Source of the DNA: Sipunculus nudus
Taxonomy: Eukaryota > Annelida > Sipuncula > Golfingiida > Sipunculidae
Direction of reading: 5' to 3'
NCBI GenBank assembly: GCA_026874595.1
Contig: CM049309.1
Span: 5,974,576-6,038,575, forward strand
Length of the DNA stretch: 64,000 nt
Both the position numbers and the translations under genes were made by a program. Below, in pieces: positions 11,230-22,094 of the stretch (its first letter is position 1; the number at the start of each line of letters is the position of its first letter). The notes below the pieces were generated by a model. That model was not told the origin of the DNA. It worked only from the letters and a program-made list of their open reading frames with translations, and made no database searches.

Positions 11230-11640
11230 TGTCAAGGTAGTGTCTCAACGGTAAATGAATTAATAATTTGTGTTTGACACTTAGAACATCGAGATTAGCA
11301 AACTGGCAGGAAGAATAATCATCAGGGTATAATTCACCTGAGAGTGAGAAATGTTCATTTATTTGTCTTTACCTTCTATATAAATGAGTCAGTTATGGTC
11401 AGAACGGTCAGTTAAAGTTACAGTTTGAAGTTGGAGTTAAAAGGTACCTTAAGCTGCATTTAGATAGGGATTAAATTTTACACAGCTAAGATCACTGCCA
11501 GCAAGTGAAGTCATCATCATTTAGTTAGTCATTAGAAGAAAACAGAAACTTTGTACATTAAGAAAAAGGAATAAACCATTGTTACATCATCACCAAGAAG
11601 TCTGCTGCTCCTGGAACTCCCAACCAACAATATATCACCG
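11230..11640 (+). mobile_element. Possible solo LTR
   Basis: The stretch starts TGTCAAGG after a purine run (GGGAG) and carries a TATATAAA box at 11377-11384. An AATAAA follows at 11570-11575 and a CA-rich end (ACAACA) near 11640. That order and spacing suit a ~400-bp LTR promoter unit. No target-site duplication or second copy was found in the window, so this is tentative. Confidence 0.25.
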
Positions 11641-11939
11641 AACAACAAACATAAAACTTTAACCAATGATAGGTGGTCTTATGTTTGTAAAGATCTTGTT
11701 TTAGTTTTTTTTATGTTAAATGGTCTTACTCTCGATGTGTTTAAGAAGATAATATTCTAGTGACGAATTCTATAACTCTAGTTATGTCTACACACAACAG
11801 GTATGGTTAATATTTTTAACAAAGGCAAAGTTGATCTGTGGAATAGATCTGGTATGTCCCCAGCCTGGTATGGAAACAGGTAGAGAAAAAAAGTTCTGAA
11901 AACATGTATGGAATCAGAGATCAGTCAATGTCATGAAGA

Positions 11940-12395
11940 AAGATGAAATCTGTGACCTTGAAAACTGTGTCAAGGTCATCCATCTTCATACTTAACCTGG
12001 CCCTTGATAAGAAGCATCATTGCCGCAAGTTTGGTGACTGTACCTCAAATATTTTTTGAGTTATCGCGTTAACATCATTTGAGCATTATCACAGCTCTGA
12101 CTTTGAAAAATGTGTCAAGGTCATCCGTCTTCAAACATGGCCTAGCGCCTTATAAGGAGCATCATTTCCGCAAGTTTGGTGACTGTACCTCAAATATCTC
12201 TCGAGTTATCGCCTTCACATCATTTAAGCATTATCCCAGTTGTGACCTTGAAAAATGTGTCAAGGTTATCCAACTTCAAACTTTTCCTAGCCCCTCATAG
12301 GATCCATCATTGAGGCAAGTTTGATGACTGTATCTCATATATTTTGCGAGTTATCAGGTTAACATCATTTTAGTATTATTGCAGCTGTAACCTTG
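11940..12395 (+). repeat. Three tandem ~145-bp units, each with a TCAAGGT(C/T)A motif
   Basis: GACCTTGAAAACTGTGTCAAGGTCATCC and its variants start at about 11953, 12101 and 12242, and a fourth, cut-off start is at 12389, where the pearl-like repeat begins. Each unit continues with TCATTGCCGCAAGTTTGGTGACTGTACCTCA and GAGTTATCG. The units diverge by roughly ten percent. No coding frame is conserved among them. Confidence 0.8.
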
Positions 12396-12396
12396 A

Positions 12397-14296
12397 ACAA
12401 GGGACCTATGGGTCACTGTGCTCAGCTGACATGAACCTTGAAGGTAAAAATCTAAAATAATATCAAATTGAGATAAAGTGTAAGAGGAAGAGGTAATAAA
12501 GGCCATGGTTGGTTTAAATGATTGGTTTGTATTGATGAGCAAGAAATTGTTGCAAATAATATTTTGTGACCTGACCATGTGTTTCCTAATGTTGAAACTG
12601 AAGCATGTGAGCAGTTTGTGAACAAATGCTCTGTACAATTACCATGATCATTAGTTGGCTTTTCGATTAACTGTTGACATTTCAGTAGTTTTCACATTTG
12701 TTCAGTGAATCTTTTTTTTTGTATATATATATTATTAAATATATGTTTTTTTTATGAAATGTATACAGCTGAAATATAACTAATTAACAACATAAAACAT
12801 GGCAAACAAAGCCTGATCTCAAATTCTGCTGATGCAGGAAAATAATGAACAAATGTTTGTAATAAATCCTCATTTTTTTATCACATCAATTTTTTTTAAA
12901 ATTTAAGTTTATATTTCTATACATTTTCAATATAACATATATATCTGAATATAAAAGTTGATTCATAATTCTCAATTGCATCATCATAAATCTCAATCTT
13001 GTCAGATAACACCACATCATGCATACAAATGTTTATTTATATTTTACCACAAAAATATATCTTTTAAATCTGAAAAACAATAAATATCTAAAAAAAATAC
13101 TTGATTTAGATTTCACAATTTTTAATTGTGTCTTTATTTATCCATAATGTGCTTCATATTTTATCATAATTTAAGCATACTGATGGGTTCCATTATGATT
13201 GGTAAAATCATTTAAAAGAAAAATGATTTCTTTAAAAATGCTACCTTACACAACATTGCATCTTCTGGATTACACCTTGAATTACTTTTTCAAGGAAAGT
13301 TTTTGCATATCAGAGTGGAAACAGCATTACAATAGAGGATATACAGTGAAAACAATAACAATACTGCATAACACTTGCTGGGTTGGGTTTGGGGGGGGGG
13401 GGGGGTGATTGGGGTGGTGATATGAGAATAACTGTACACCTGTCACAGCAGGGGATCTCCCCCAGTGAATGTAACAAATCAGAAACCCTGGCATAGCTGA
13501 CTTCCAGTGACCTGGAGTGGGACCCTGCATCTGTAATCTGTAATCAAAGCAAATGACTACAATAGAGCCTCAAGAAAAAAATCAATAACTAGCTTAATTT
13601 TCAAGCTTTTACTTCCAAATTTCAGATTTAAACAAATTAAATATTTATGTTTACATGCTGTGAAAATTAAATCAATGGTACTCACAGGAAAAAAATGTGC
13701 CATGGTCAAAGTTGGGCAAAATTTAAGGTACTGATTTTATTTTTATGCTAATTACTTAAAAAATTTACAGAATTTAGATCTAATTTTGGGTAAACAATTG
13801 AATCTTAATTAAACATAGTTATATACTTGGGGAAAATAGACTCTAGTTTCAAAATTTTTCATGTTAAGTGAGTAAATATTTTTCCTGATTTTTTCAAAGT
13901 CCATTATGTTTGGGCCCATAACGTAAAGAATTTATATTTAACAGACTTAATTTCTGGCATGTACATAGGAACTATATAGAAGAATATTTATGGTAAATAT
14001 GAGGAAAAACAGATGAGTGGTTTTGATATTAGGCAGTCCTGAAGTGTGAAAATAGGATTTTAATAAAAAATTGAGGTTTTTCCTTAATTTCTCAAAGGAA
14101 CGAAGTGGCAAAGACCCAGTTTTCGGCTTGGTAGGAGATCTTAGGGACATCTAACATTATGCTGAATTTTGGATTCCTAGGTCTTACGGTTTCAAAACGT
14201 GCCACATCTACGTACGGACGGACGGATGGACGGACAGACGACGGACAATGGACCACGACTATAGCTCAGATGACTTATAGTCAGCTGAGCTAAAAA
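12397..14296 (+). mobile_element. Pearl/Helitron-like non-autonomous repeat, copy A (1.9 kb)
   Basis: The left end is ACAAGGGACCTATGGGTCA then CTCAGCTGA. The right end is a (GACG)n tract at about 14215-14245, ACAATGGACCACGACT, then a hairpin at 14263-14291 followed by A-rich sequence. The whole block recurs at 30025-31916 in the same orientation with high similarity, including the G-run (13390-13406) and the TGGAGTGGGACCCTGCATC segment. No protein is encoded. Conserved ends, a microsatellite before the right end and a hairpin just before CTAA resemble bivalve pearl-type and Helitron-like elements; autonomy would have to come from elsewhere. Confidence 0.7.
14263..14291. repeat. Right-end hairpin of pearl-like copy A
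   Basis: AGCTCAGATGAC TTATA GTCAGCTGAGCT: 12-bp arms with a single mismatch, followed directly by AAAAA. The same structure closes the repeats at 26157-26185, 31883-31911, 32121-32149, 63348-63376 and 63946-63974. Confidence 0.85.
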
Positions 14297-14612
14297 TGGG
14301 TCAAGGTAATCGATCTAGGCTTTGAGATAAACATTAGGGGTCTTTGGTTTTGTTTCTTTTTCATGTATGTCGCTCATTCGTTTGCACTTTACTAACATGG
14401 TGTATATTTCTCCCCCCGACGTAGGTACGCCCAGTCCAGTGTTCCGGGGGGGAGAGGTGAGGCACACTTAATTTCTCAATTTTTTCCTACATGTAGCTTT
14501 ATCATTGCGTATGTGTTGAAGTCATCACTGTTTATCGTTTGCTCCTCTTGGAATAAGTGTGTGTGCGCGCCGCTTGATGGCTGTTTGACGCTTTTAATTT
14601 TCTTTTCCACAG

Positions 14613-16465
14613 GCCGCACAAGTAGATCGCTAAACAGGAGACCGAGTCAAGTTGTCGCTGGTAAGGTGTCTTGTGTCCCTTTGTTCCACGGCCTTTACTG
14701 TTCGCCGTTGTAGGTTGTCGAAGGGTAAAGAGTACTGGAGTACTCCGTTCTGGGTAATACTTGCCGTCTGCTCGAGTCCGATACATGGACTCAAGTACTG
14801 GTGTATGTCTATGTTCCCGTTCAGTCAGTATCGTAGCCTAGCGTAGGTCTGTAAACATTGGTCTTGTTTAGAGAGTTTGTTCCTTCTACTATTGAGACTT
14901 AGATTAACGAGTTATATTGTTTCGACTGGATTTTCTGATTCTGTTCAACTTTAGTATTTTGATTATGTGAAGCTTTTCAAATTTAGCATATTGAGTCTAT
15001 GGTGATCACGTTCCGCGTGTGGTAGATATCACTGAATTTTATTTTGTTGTTGTGGTTGTTTTCTCGTCTCGTCGTCTCTTTCTTGTGTAACATAGGATTT
15101 TTGCTGTTTTTCAGTCTCTGGTGATGCCGGATTTTATTTGCTGACTTGTAGCTGTTGTTACTTTGCATGCCTGCAGACAGACGGGGGCGAACATTCGAAT
15201 CGCATGTTAACCTGATTGTGTTACGCCATTTGTTTTGTTCACGATATGTTTTTTTTCACAGACACGCGCGACGCGGCCTCCCAGACGGATAGATCAGGTG
15301 AGTTAAAGTGTAGCTTGTGTAGGCTTTTGTAACACGCACGCGCGTGGTATGGAAACTGTTTTCTATCGGCCCTGCGAGACACCACGAGAGTAGAGGTTGC
15401 TCGTTTGGTTAAATCAACGGGCCGACTCTCTCGTGGTCAAGCGCCGGGTTTCAAGAAAGATCTGGCATGTTTTATTTGTGCATATTATATCTATATATGT
15501 TTATTATAACTTGAGTCTGTTGCTTCGTTGCAGTTACGAAGGAAGCGGCCACGCAGACCATCTGTGCAGGTGGGGTGCTCGTTTCTTTTTCCATCGTTCG
15601 TTGTTTCGTGTTTAATTTATTTTGTGGATTTTGTGATTGGTTTCACATTTCCAGCTCCGGTCGGGCTGGCTTCAATGACGGTAAAGTGGTTATGTTTTTT
15701 GTTTCAGAAGATTCTTCGGCAACGGAGGAGAGCGCCCGCATTGAGAGAGGTACGCTTTAAAATACAATGACTTTGTTTCCGTGGTACATTTTTTTTTGCC
15801 GGAATTGACAGCTTGCTATGTGTGCGAATAAGGAATTAGCGTTTACTGTGGTAACTTTCTTTCTTTCATTTTTTACAGGCAGGCCGTCGCATCCGCGCCT
15901 CTGCGATGGCGATGCATGCCAACAACCTAATGCCAACCTCCGCCGCCATATGAGGCAAGTCCACGGACTTGCTTTTCGCGAGTTTTTCAGATGCTCGCCG
16001 GCTTTACCCCGTCGCCGGCTGTGATTTCATGGCCAAGAGAGTAGATTGGCACATTGTGAAGGCGCACGGCCTACAGCGGGGCTCCTCGGCCTTCAGGAAC
16101 CTGATGAGATCCGATGACGCACAACAAACATCAGCTCGCGAGAGCGAGCGGTTCAGGCGCCACCTGATCTCGCTAGACGGGGGGGCCCTGTTCAGAAAAC
16201 TCGGCAAAACAACACCAGCGCCAGTTAAAAAAATACTGGAGGACGCCGGCGCGGGCGCGTCGCTGAGCGCCCAGCTCATCAGAAATAGTATGGAGCATGG
16301 GCTCATTTCGCAGCTCAGCCGTAATGCCCAGCCGGGCACCCTGCGATCATACTTATATACGATCAAACTCTACGCAGATTACCAAGAAGCTCGTCAACAG
16401 TTTTCAGAAGGCGGGGCGGAGTGGATTCTGTTCCAATGCACTTTACTGGAACTGTCACAAGCCAG
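14613..16465 (+). pseudogene. Multi-exon gene fragment: four micro-exons plus a C2H2 exon with a recombinase-like segment
   Basis: Five exons have good splice signals and phase-1 junctions: 14613-14660 (48 nt), 15262-15297 (36), 15534-15569 (36), 15708-15749 (42) and 15879-16465. Exons two and three encode related repeats (RDAASQT, KEAATQT), which suggests exon duplication. The last exon has a C2H2 finger (C-x4-C-x9-H-x4-H, ending RRHMRQVHGL) and a second finger-like unit (GCDFMAKRVDWHIVKAHGL) whose first Cys appears to be Tyr. About 150 residues follow that include PGTLRSYLYTIKLYADYQ. That helical segment resembles the core-binding part of tyrosine recombinases such as Crypton-type, which is inference. 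A frameshift lies near 15985, beside a T-run, between the two fingers. The last exon ends at a perfect donor (CCAG/GTAAGTA), but no catalytic domain follows, so the gene is truncated. The stretch is CpG-rich compared with its surroundings. Confidence 0.6.
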
Positions 16466-16740
16466 GTAAGTAAAATACTCTATCAAAACTTAAATTCCAC
16501 CAAAAAAGGAAAAAAACAACAAAAAGGTATGCACTGTTTAATTGTTTTCATAATGGATTTTGCCAGACTAGGGCCATGGAGGACTTTTAAAAAAAGAAAC
16601 ATCACATGCACTCATTGTGGAATGTATAATAAATATGGCCAATATAAAGCCATAGGTACCAGGTGTAACAACTGCAAAACATAGACAAAACTAGGACCAC
16701 AAATCATCTATGTCAACAGGGACTGCTGCAGTCAATCAGG
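16466..16740 (+). other. Short zinc-ribbon-like frame at start of the coding-repeat region
   Basis: After the donor there is an A-rich tract. An open frame to a TAG at 16682 then encodes a basic stretch and two Cys pairs (CTHCGMYNKYGQYKAIGTRC, then NNC). This could be a zinc ribbon from a mobile-element protein. There is no ATG context or partner domain. It may belong to the repeat family that follows. Confidence 0.35.
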
Positions 16741-17928
16741 TATTTAAAATCAAATATATATTTTGTAATTTTAAGTACAAAAAACTTACTGCACAAACTT
16801 TCTGGATTGCAATGCCTATCAGTATCTTTCACTATCAGTGGGCAAGTCAGCCTTAGAAACGGTGCAGCATGAAAGATTGCTGTCTAATATATTTTAGAGG
16901 ATCGCAACGTCGGAATGTAAGATCCTTGAGCTTGAGAGGCTCTGTCTGTTATAAATGCTATTTGAGATTCTGAAGTGCTCACAGTAATAAGGGAGAACTT
17001 CATAATGTTTGGAGACCAGAAGTAGAACATATCTCGAGCTCACACACGTTCAGCACTTTGTGAGAGAGACTTACACTCCCTGCAGATAAATATATGAGCG
17101 TCAAGACCAATAGGTCCATGGTTTTTCATGTGTGATGAACTCTGTACAAAAGTTAGTTTCAGTCAATAAAATTGCCTCTAAAATACATCATTTTTCACAA
17201 AATGAACTGTACCTTATGCTTAGTACTGAATTTTTTTCCAGGGAGGCCTCCTGTTCTCACACTGTTTCACCCATGGACATGTGCAGTGAGACTAGACATA
17301 ATTCACATCATGAGGAGATTTGTTGCTGGCCTAACAACTGAGCCCAAACCTCTCTTTGGTACCTTCCTCGCAAAGCTGTCAAGTTGTATTTTTGAGTAGG
17401 ATGAAAGTGACATAAAAAATCTAAGGGAGGCCAAGAAAAGGGAGTTGGAAAACAGTATGGTGGTAACGAGCCTATGGCAGCCCAGATTTCAGCAAGTATA
17501 TCATCAAGTGAGCAGGCAAAGCATTGCTGAAGAACAGGGGGGGTGGAAGAAACATGGAATATGATACAAGGGGTTCTAGATGCCATGCTGGATTATCCGA
17601 CATGATAAGTCTGCCCTAGATATATAAGGAGAGCATGGCCAAAGGGTAGGAGGTCCAGCAAAAACACTTGTTTAAAACTTGTTTTCAATGAATTATACAG
17701 ATCACAAGAAAACTTGCCAGTGATGTGACCCACACTGCAACTTGGATGACCAATATTTGGAACGATATTGAACAGGTTTAAACAGTGTCTTAACAACCTG
17801 ATGAGGTCTGCCACGGCATCGTCCGAAGGTAACAGAATGCTGGTGAACCAGAACCTAAAGCCATCTATGTCAACAGGGAACTGCTGTGTTACTATGTCAA
17901 CTGCTGAAGTCAATCAGGCATTTAAAAT

Positions 17929-17930
<2 letters not shown>
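16741..17930 (+). pseudogene. Coding repeat 'Q', copy A
   Basis: This is the first of four related units. It begins with a non-coding leader (GTACAAAAAACTTACTGCAC, GGATTGCAATGCCTATCAG, GAGGCTCTGTCTG). A ~150-codon relic follows with the motif series RRFVAGLTTEPKPLFGTFL, then SSCIFE and a charged REAKKREL helix. An in-frame TAG follows SSCIFE. The trailing block at 17590-17930 (GGAGAGCATGGCCAAAGGGTAGGAGGT...TCAGGCATTTAAAATC) recurs at 20812-21146. I recognise the motif series from large uncharacterised fish and invertebrate proteins that I believe are transposon-derived, but I cannot name the family. The unit ends in a (TA)n tract. Confidence 0.55.

Positions 17931-17994
<64 letters not shown>
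17931..17994. repeat. (TA)n microsatellite
   Basis: About 32 uninterrupted TA units follow AAATCAAATA. Equivalent TA tracts sit at the same place in other copies of the repeat (18823-18840, 21147-21210, 26831-26838). Frames through them encode only Tyr-Ile repeats and are not genes. Confidence 0.95.
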
Positions 17995-17997
<3 letters not shown>

Positions 17998-18840
17998 AGT
18001 AATTTTTAAGTACAAAAACTATCATAACAAACTTTTTGGATTGCAATGCCTATGAGTATCTATCACTCTCAGTGTGCCAGTCAGCCTAAGAAACGGTGCA
18101 GCATGAAAGACTGCGGTCTAATATATTTTAGAGGATCGCAATGTCAAAATGTAAGATCCTGGGGTTTGAGAGGCTCTGTCTGTTATAAATGCAATTTGTG
18201 ATCCTGAAGTGCTCACAGTAATAAGAGAGAACTTTATAATGTTTGGAGACCGGTAGCATAACATATCTCGAAACTCATACAAGTTCAACACTTGGTGAGC
18301 AAAACATACACTTGGTGAGCAAGACATACACTCCCTGTTGATAAATAATACTGAGCATCAAGACATATAGGTCCCTAGTTTTTCATGTGTGATAAACTCT
18401 GTGCAGAAAATTAGTTTCAGTCAATAAAATTGCCTATAAAATACATCATTTTCACAAAATGAACTGTACCTTATGCTTAGTACTGAATTTTTTTCCAGGG
18501 AGGCCTCCTGTTCTCACACTGTTTAGCCCATGGACATGTGCAGTGAGACTAGACATATTTCATTCATTAGGAGATTTGTTGCTGGCCTAACAACTAAGCC
18601 AAATCCTCTCTTTGGTACCTTCCTCACAAAGCTGTCAAGTTGTATCTTTGAGTGGGATGAAAGTGACATCAAAAAGCTAAGGGAGACCAAGAAAAGGGAG
18701 TTGGAAAAAAGTATGGTGCTCACGAGCCTATGGCAGCCCAGATTTCAGCAAGTATATCATCAAGTGAGCAGGCAAAGATTTGCAGAAGAACAAGAGGGCG
18801 GGGGCTGGGGGGTGGAAGAAACATATATATATATATATAT
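17995..18840 (+). pseudogene. Coding repeat 'Q', copy B
   Basis: The leader and coding core match copy A. The ORF at about 18530-18810 reads through the FEWDESDIKKLRETKKREL region without the stop of copy A, then ends in a G-rich stretch and a short TA tract. It lacks the long trailing block seen at 17590-17930. The repeat was probably duplicated in tandem (A-B-C), with breaks at the TA tracts. Confidence 0.55.
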
Positions 18841-19850
18841 GGTAATTTTTAAGTACAAAAAAACTATCTAAACAAACTTTTTGGATTGCAATGCCTCTAA
18901 GTATCTATCACTCTCAGTATGCCAGTCAGCCTAAGAAACAGTGCAGCATGAAAGATTGCTGTCTAATGTATTTTAGAGGATCGCGATGTCATAATATAAG
19001 ATCCTGGGGTTTGAGAGGCTCTGTCTGATACAAATGCTATTTGTGATCCTGAAGTGCTCACAGTAATAAAAGAGAACTTCATAATGTTTGGAGACTGGAA
19101 GTAGAACATATCTCGAGCTCACACAGGTTCAGCACTTTGTGAGAGAGACTTACGCTCTCTGTTGATAAATAATACTGAGCATCAAGACCAACTGGTCCCT
19201 AGTTTTACCATGTGTGATAAACTCTGTGCAGAAGTTAGTTTCAGTCAATAAAATTTCCTATAAAATACATCATTTTTCACAAAATGAACAGAACTACATG
19301 CTAAGTACTGAATTTGTTCCCAGGGAGGCCTCCAGTTCTCACACTGTTTCACCCATGGACATGTGCAGTGAGACTAGACATATTTCATTCATGAGGAGAT
19401 TGTTGCTGGCCTAACAACTGAGCCCCATCCTCTCTTTGGTACCTTCCTCACAAAGCTGTCAAGTTGTATTTTTGAGTAGGATGAAAGTGACATAAAAATC
19501 TAAGGGAGGCCAAGAAAAGGGAGTTGAAAAGAAGTATGGTGGTCACGAGCCTATGGCTGCCCAGATTTCAGCAAATATATCATCAAGTGAGCTGGCAAAG
19601 CATTGCAGAAGAAGAAAAGGGGGGGGGGGGGGAGGGGGACAGGAGAAACATGGAATATGATACAAGGGGTTCTAGATGCCATGCTGGATTATTGGACATG
19701 ATAAGTCTGCCCTTGATAAATAAGGAGAGCATGGCAAAAGTGTTGGAGGTCCAGCAAAAACACTTGCCCTGCATCCAAGATGTACCTGGGGTGGAACTCT
19801 ATACCAAAGTTAGCCATCTAGAATAGGGAGGGAAGAATCTTGATGTCTTA
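18841..19850 (+). pseudogene. Coding repeat 'Q', copy C
   Basis: The same leader is present, then a core that differs by frameshifts around ATGAGGAGATT(G)TTGCTGG and by a stop after the SSCIFE segment. A G-run interrupts it at about 19620-19632. A further exon-like segment at about 19690-19822 encodes PLINKESMAKVLEVQQKHL, then CIQDVPGVELYTKVSHLE. Its better-preserved twin is at 27690-27875. The segment order (RRFVAGLTTE core, then NKESMAK, then GVELYTK) matches what I remember of the uncharacterised family. Confidence 0.55.
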
Positions 19851-19969
19851 AGGTGTGTTTGGGGCAAGAAAATTTTGCTAGAAATGTTTTTTAAAAGACT
19901 ATATTTTCATAAATGATAACTGTGAACCATCTAGTATTTTGGAACAAAGAAAGAGTTGTAATGCTGGGA

Positions 19970-20234
19970 AATCTCCAGATTCAAAGATTAAAGTGATGAA
20001 GATATGTGTTTAATTTGCTGTGAACCTTACAAGAAAACATCCAAAGATCCTTGGATTCAGTGTACATCATGTTTTCAATGGGCTCATGATGATTGTGCAG
20101 GAGTAGATGATAATGATGAGGAATATGAGTATGATTTATGCAAAGATGAACAGATATCTGCAGTAAAAAAGAGTCTTAAAGTACACTTGGTTTGGAAATA
20201 TCAGTATTATTTCAAAATAATTTGTCTTGGTTAG
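19970..20234 (+). pseudogene. PHD/zinc-finger C-terminus of a pogo/Tigger-type transposase
   Basis: The frame reads SDEDMCLICCEPYKK, then PWIQCTSCFQWAHDDCAG, then an acidic stretch ending YDLCKDEQ. The Cys/His spacing (C-x2-C ... C-x2-C ... H-x3-C) is that of the PHD-like finger at the C-terminus of many invertebrate pogo/Tigger (DDE_1) transposases. The last Cys pair is imperfect (YDLCK rather than CDxC). No DDE catalytic domain is found upstream, so this is a tail fragment, possibly carried with the neighbouring repeats. Confidence 0.5.
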
Positions 20235-20811
20235 CTATATTTTGATGGTTGAAATGATTAAGGATATTTAAACCTTTGGACTATATCGCCCCTTTGGGGT
20301 GTGCCACTTTGCCCTATTCAGTGGACAAAATGGCCTACTATATATATATTTTTCAAACTTTATACTTTGTGTAAAAACGGTTTGCAAAGGTTGATCTTAG
20401 AATGCGTTATATTTTTGATAATGAATAGGGGTTTCACATACATTGTATTACTTAGTATTTATTAAAGTCTCTATAAATGTCATATAAATGTTAACCCAAA
20501 GGTTAAGGGGGCCACTTTGCCCCACCTCCACTTACAATTTTGCAACCACCACAACTTAGCCAACCTTATCAAGAATATTTAGAGCTCTTAACCTAACAAA
20601 TTTGTGATATAGCTGCAGACTCCATTGCATTTAAAAACTTGTACATACCAGCTGTATTGTAAATATTATCATGAATATGTATTACTTTGTATGTCTATAA
20701 ATATTGCTAACTTGGCATGTCTAGACAGAGACCACAGAGATCATACTAAGAACAACAGATCAACAACAGTGGCTTAAGAGTGGTCTCTAAGCATCATCCA
20801 GTGTCCTTATT
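20235..20811. other. Non-coding AT-rich stretch
   Basis: No gene is seen. Two related phrases, GGTGTGCCACTTTGCCC (about 20298) and GGGGGCCACTTTGCCCC (about 20506), suggest an internal duplicated segment of a transposon 3' end. Confidence 0.4.
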
Positions 20812-21144
20812 GGACATGATAAGTCTGCCCTTGATAAATAAGGAGAGCATGGCCAAAGGGTAGGAGGTGCAGCAAAAACACTATTGTTTAAAACTTGTTT
20901 TCAATGAATTATACAGATCACAAGAAAACTTGCCAGTGATGTGACCCACACTGCAACTTGGATGACCAATATTGGGAACGATATTGGTCAGGTGTAAACA
21001 GTGTCTTAACGACTTCATGAGGTCTGCCACGGCATCGTTTGAAGGTAACAGGATGCTTGTGAACCAGAACCTAAAGCCATCTATATCAACAGGGAACTGC
21101 TGTGTTACTATGTCAACTGCTGCAGTCAATCAGGCATTTAAAAT

Positions 21145-21146
<2 letters not shown>
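20812..21146 (+). repeat. Second copy of the trailing block of repeat 'Q'
   Basis: The sequence is nearly identical to 17590-17930 and ends at the same TCAGGCATTTAAAATCAAATA before a TA tract. A minus-strand frame of 82-106 codons is open in both copies (for example IGHPSCSVGHITGKFSCDLY), but I do not recognise it. Confidence 0.7.

Positions 21147-21210
<64 letters not shown>
21147..21210. repeat. (TA)n microsatellite, target of the fold-back element
   Basis: A pure TA tract of about 32 units lies directly before the terminal inverted repeat of the fold-back element. A short TA tract (26831-26838) lies on the other side, followed by the leader of repeat Q copy D. The insertion thus seems to have gone into a TA microsatellite. 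Confidence 0.9.
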
Positions 21211-21214
<4 letters not shown>

Positions 21215-21570
21215 AAGGCCCAGATCGCGATCTGGACGGATCTTAGATCTGTCCAGCCCAAATTGTCATTGCAGTTCAGGATGGCCCAAACTGTGATTGC
21301 AATCCAGGCTGGCTGGATCTTAGATCTGTCCAGCCCAAATTGCGAGCACAGTTTAGACCCGCCAAGTTTGCAATCCAGTCTTTCTTGCTTCAGGATCGCA
21401 ACCTGGGCTGTAAAATCTGTCCAGCCGAGATTGTGATCCTATATTTGACCAGCCTATGTTGCGATCCATGCTTTTACTATCACAGGAGTGAAACATTAGA
21501 TGATTTACCAACTCATTTTGAATTGCATGGTACCATTTCCCCATAATAAATACAATTATAATACAAAAAG
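21211..21570 (+). repeat. Left terminal inverted repeat of the fold-back element
   Basis: This arm pairs with 26545-26830. It contains three or more GATCTGTCCAGCCCA(A/G)ATTG units. A divergent second copy of its inner part (TTTACTGTCACAGGATTGAATCATGG...ACCATTTCC) follows at about 21585-21655. Confidence 0.8.
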
Positions 21571-22094
21571 GCACTTTTCACTCCTTTACTGTCACAGGAT
21601 TGAATCATGGGACGTTTCATCAACTCATTTAGTATTGCACAGTACCATTTCCAAAACATAAATACAATACAAATATGTACATGCAAGAAAAAGCTGCTTG
21701 TTGAAAAGGTAACAAAAATTAAACAACTAAGCAGTTGCTAAAATGCAAAGCCCATGTAAGTCATCAATCCCAAGTAATTATTATGAACTTCACCTTGAGG
21801 CGATCATCTAAATATTATACTTTCAGCCATAATGTTTTTTGAAAAAACAAGTGACCCATGGGTCATGACGCTCAGCTGACTGGAAAGAGATTCGCCAAAG
21901 GAAATTTTATCATCTGAATGGTAGTATACACCCATTCAACTGAAGCATCAAACAGATTAACAAACAGGCCAAGATTGTGACTGTATTTATATATCTCAAA
22001 AATAGAGAGAAAATGAATAAACTTTTAAAAAAAAATACAGGTGGTTCCATCAGTCTGCAGAAACTAATAAAAACACTAAATGGTCAATATCCAT

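Noticed and set aside
11953-12300. Regulatory cluster of nuclear-receptor sites
   Set aside because: The motif is part of a tandem repeat with no nearby gene, so it is kept only as a low-interest observation.
14532-14786. Minus-strand 84-codon frame over the micro-exon gene
   Set aside because: The plus strand has consistent splice signals and phase-1 junctions; the minus frame has neither.
21102-21296. Open frames encoding long Tyr-Ile repeats (also 17768-17995 and 20972-21436)
   Set aside because: They are read-through of (TA)n microsatellites.
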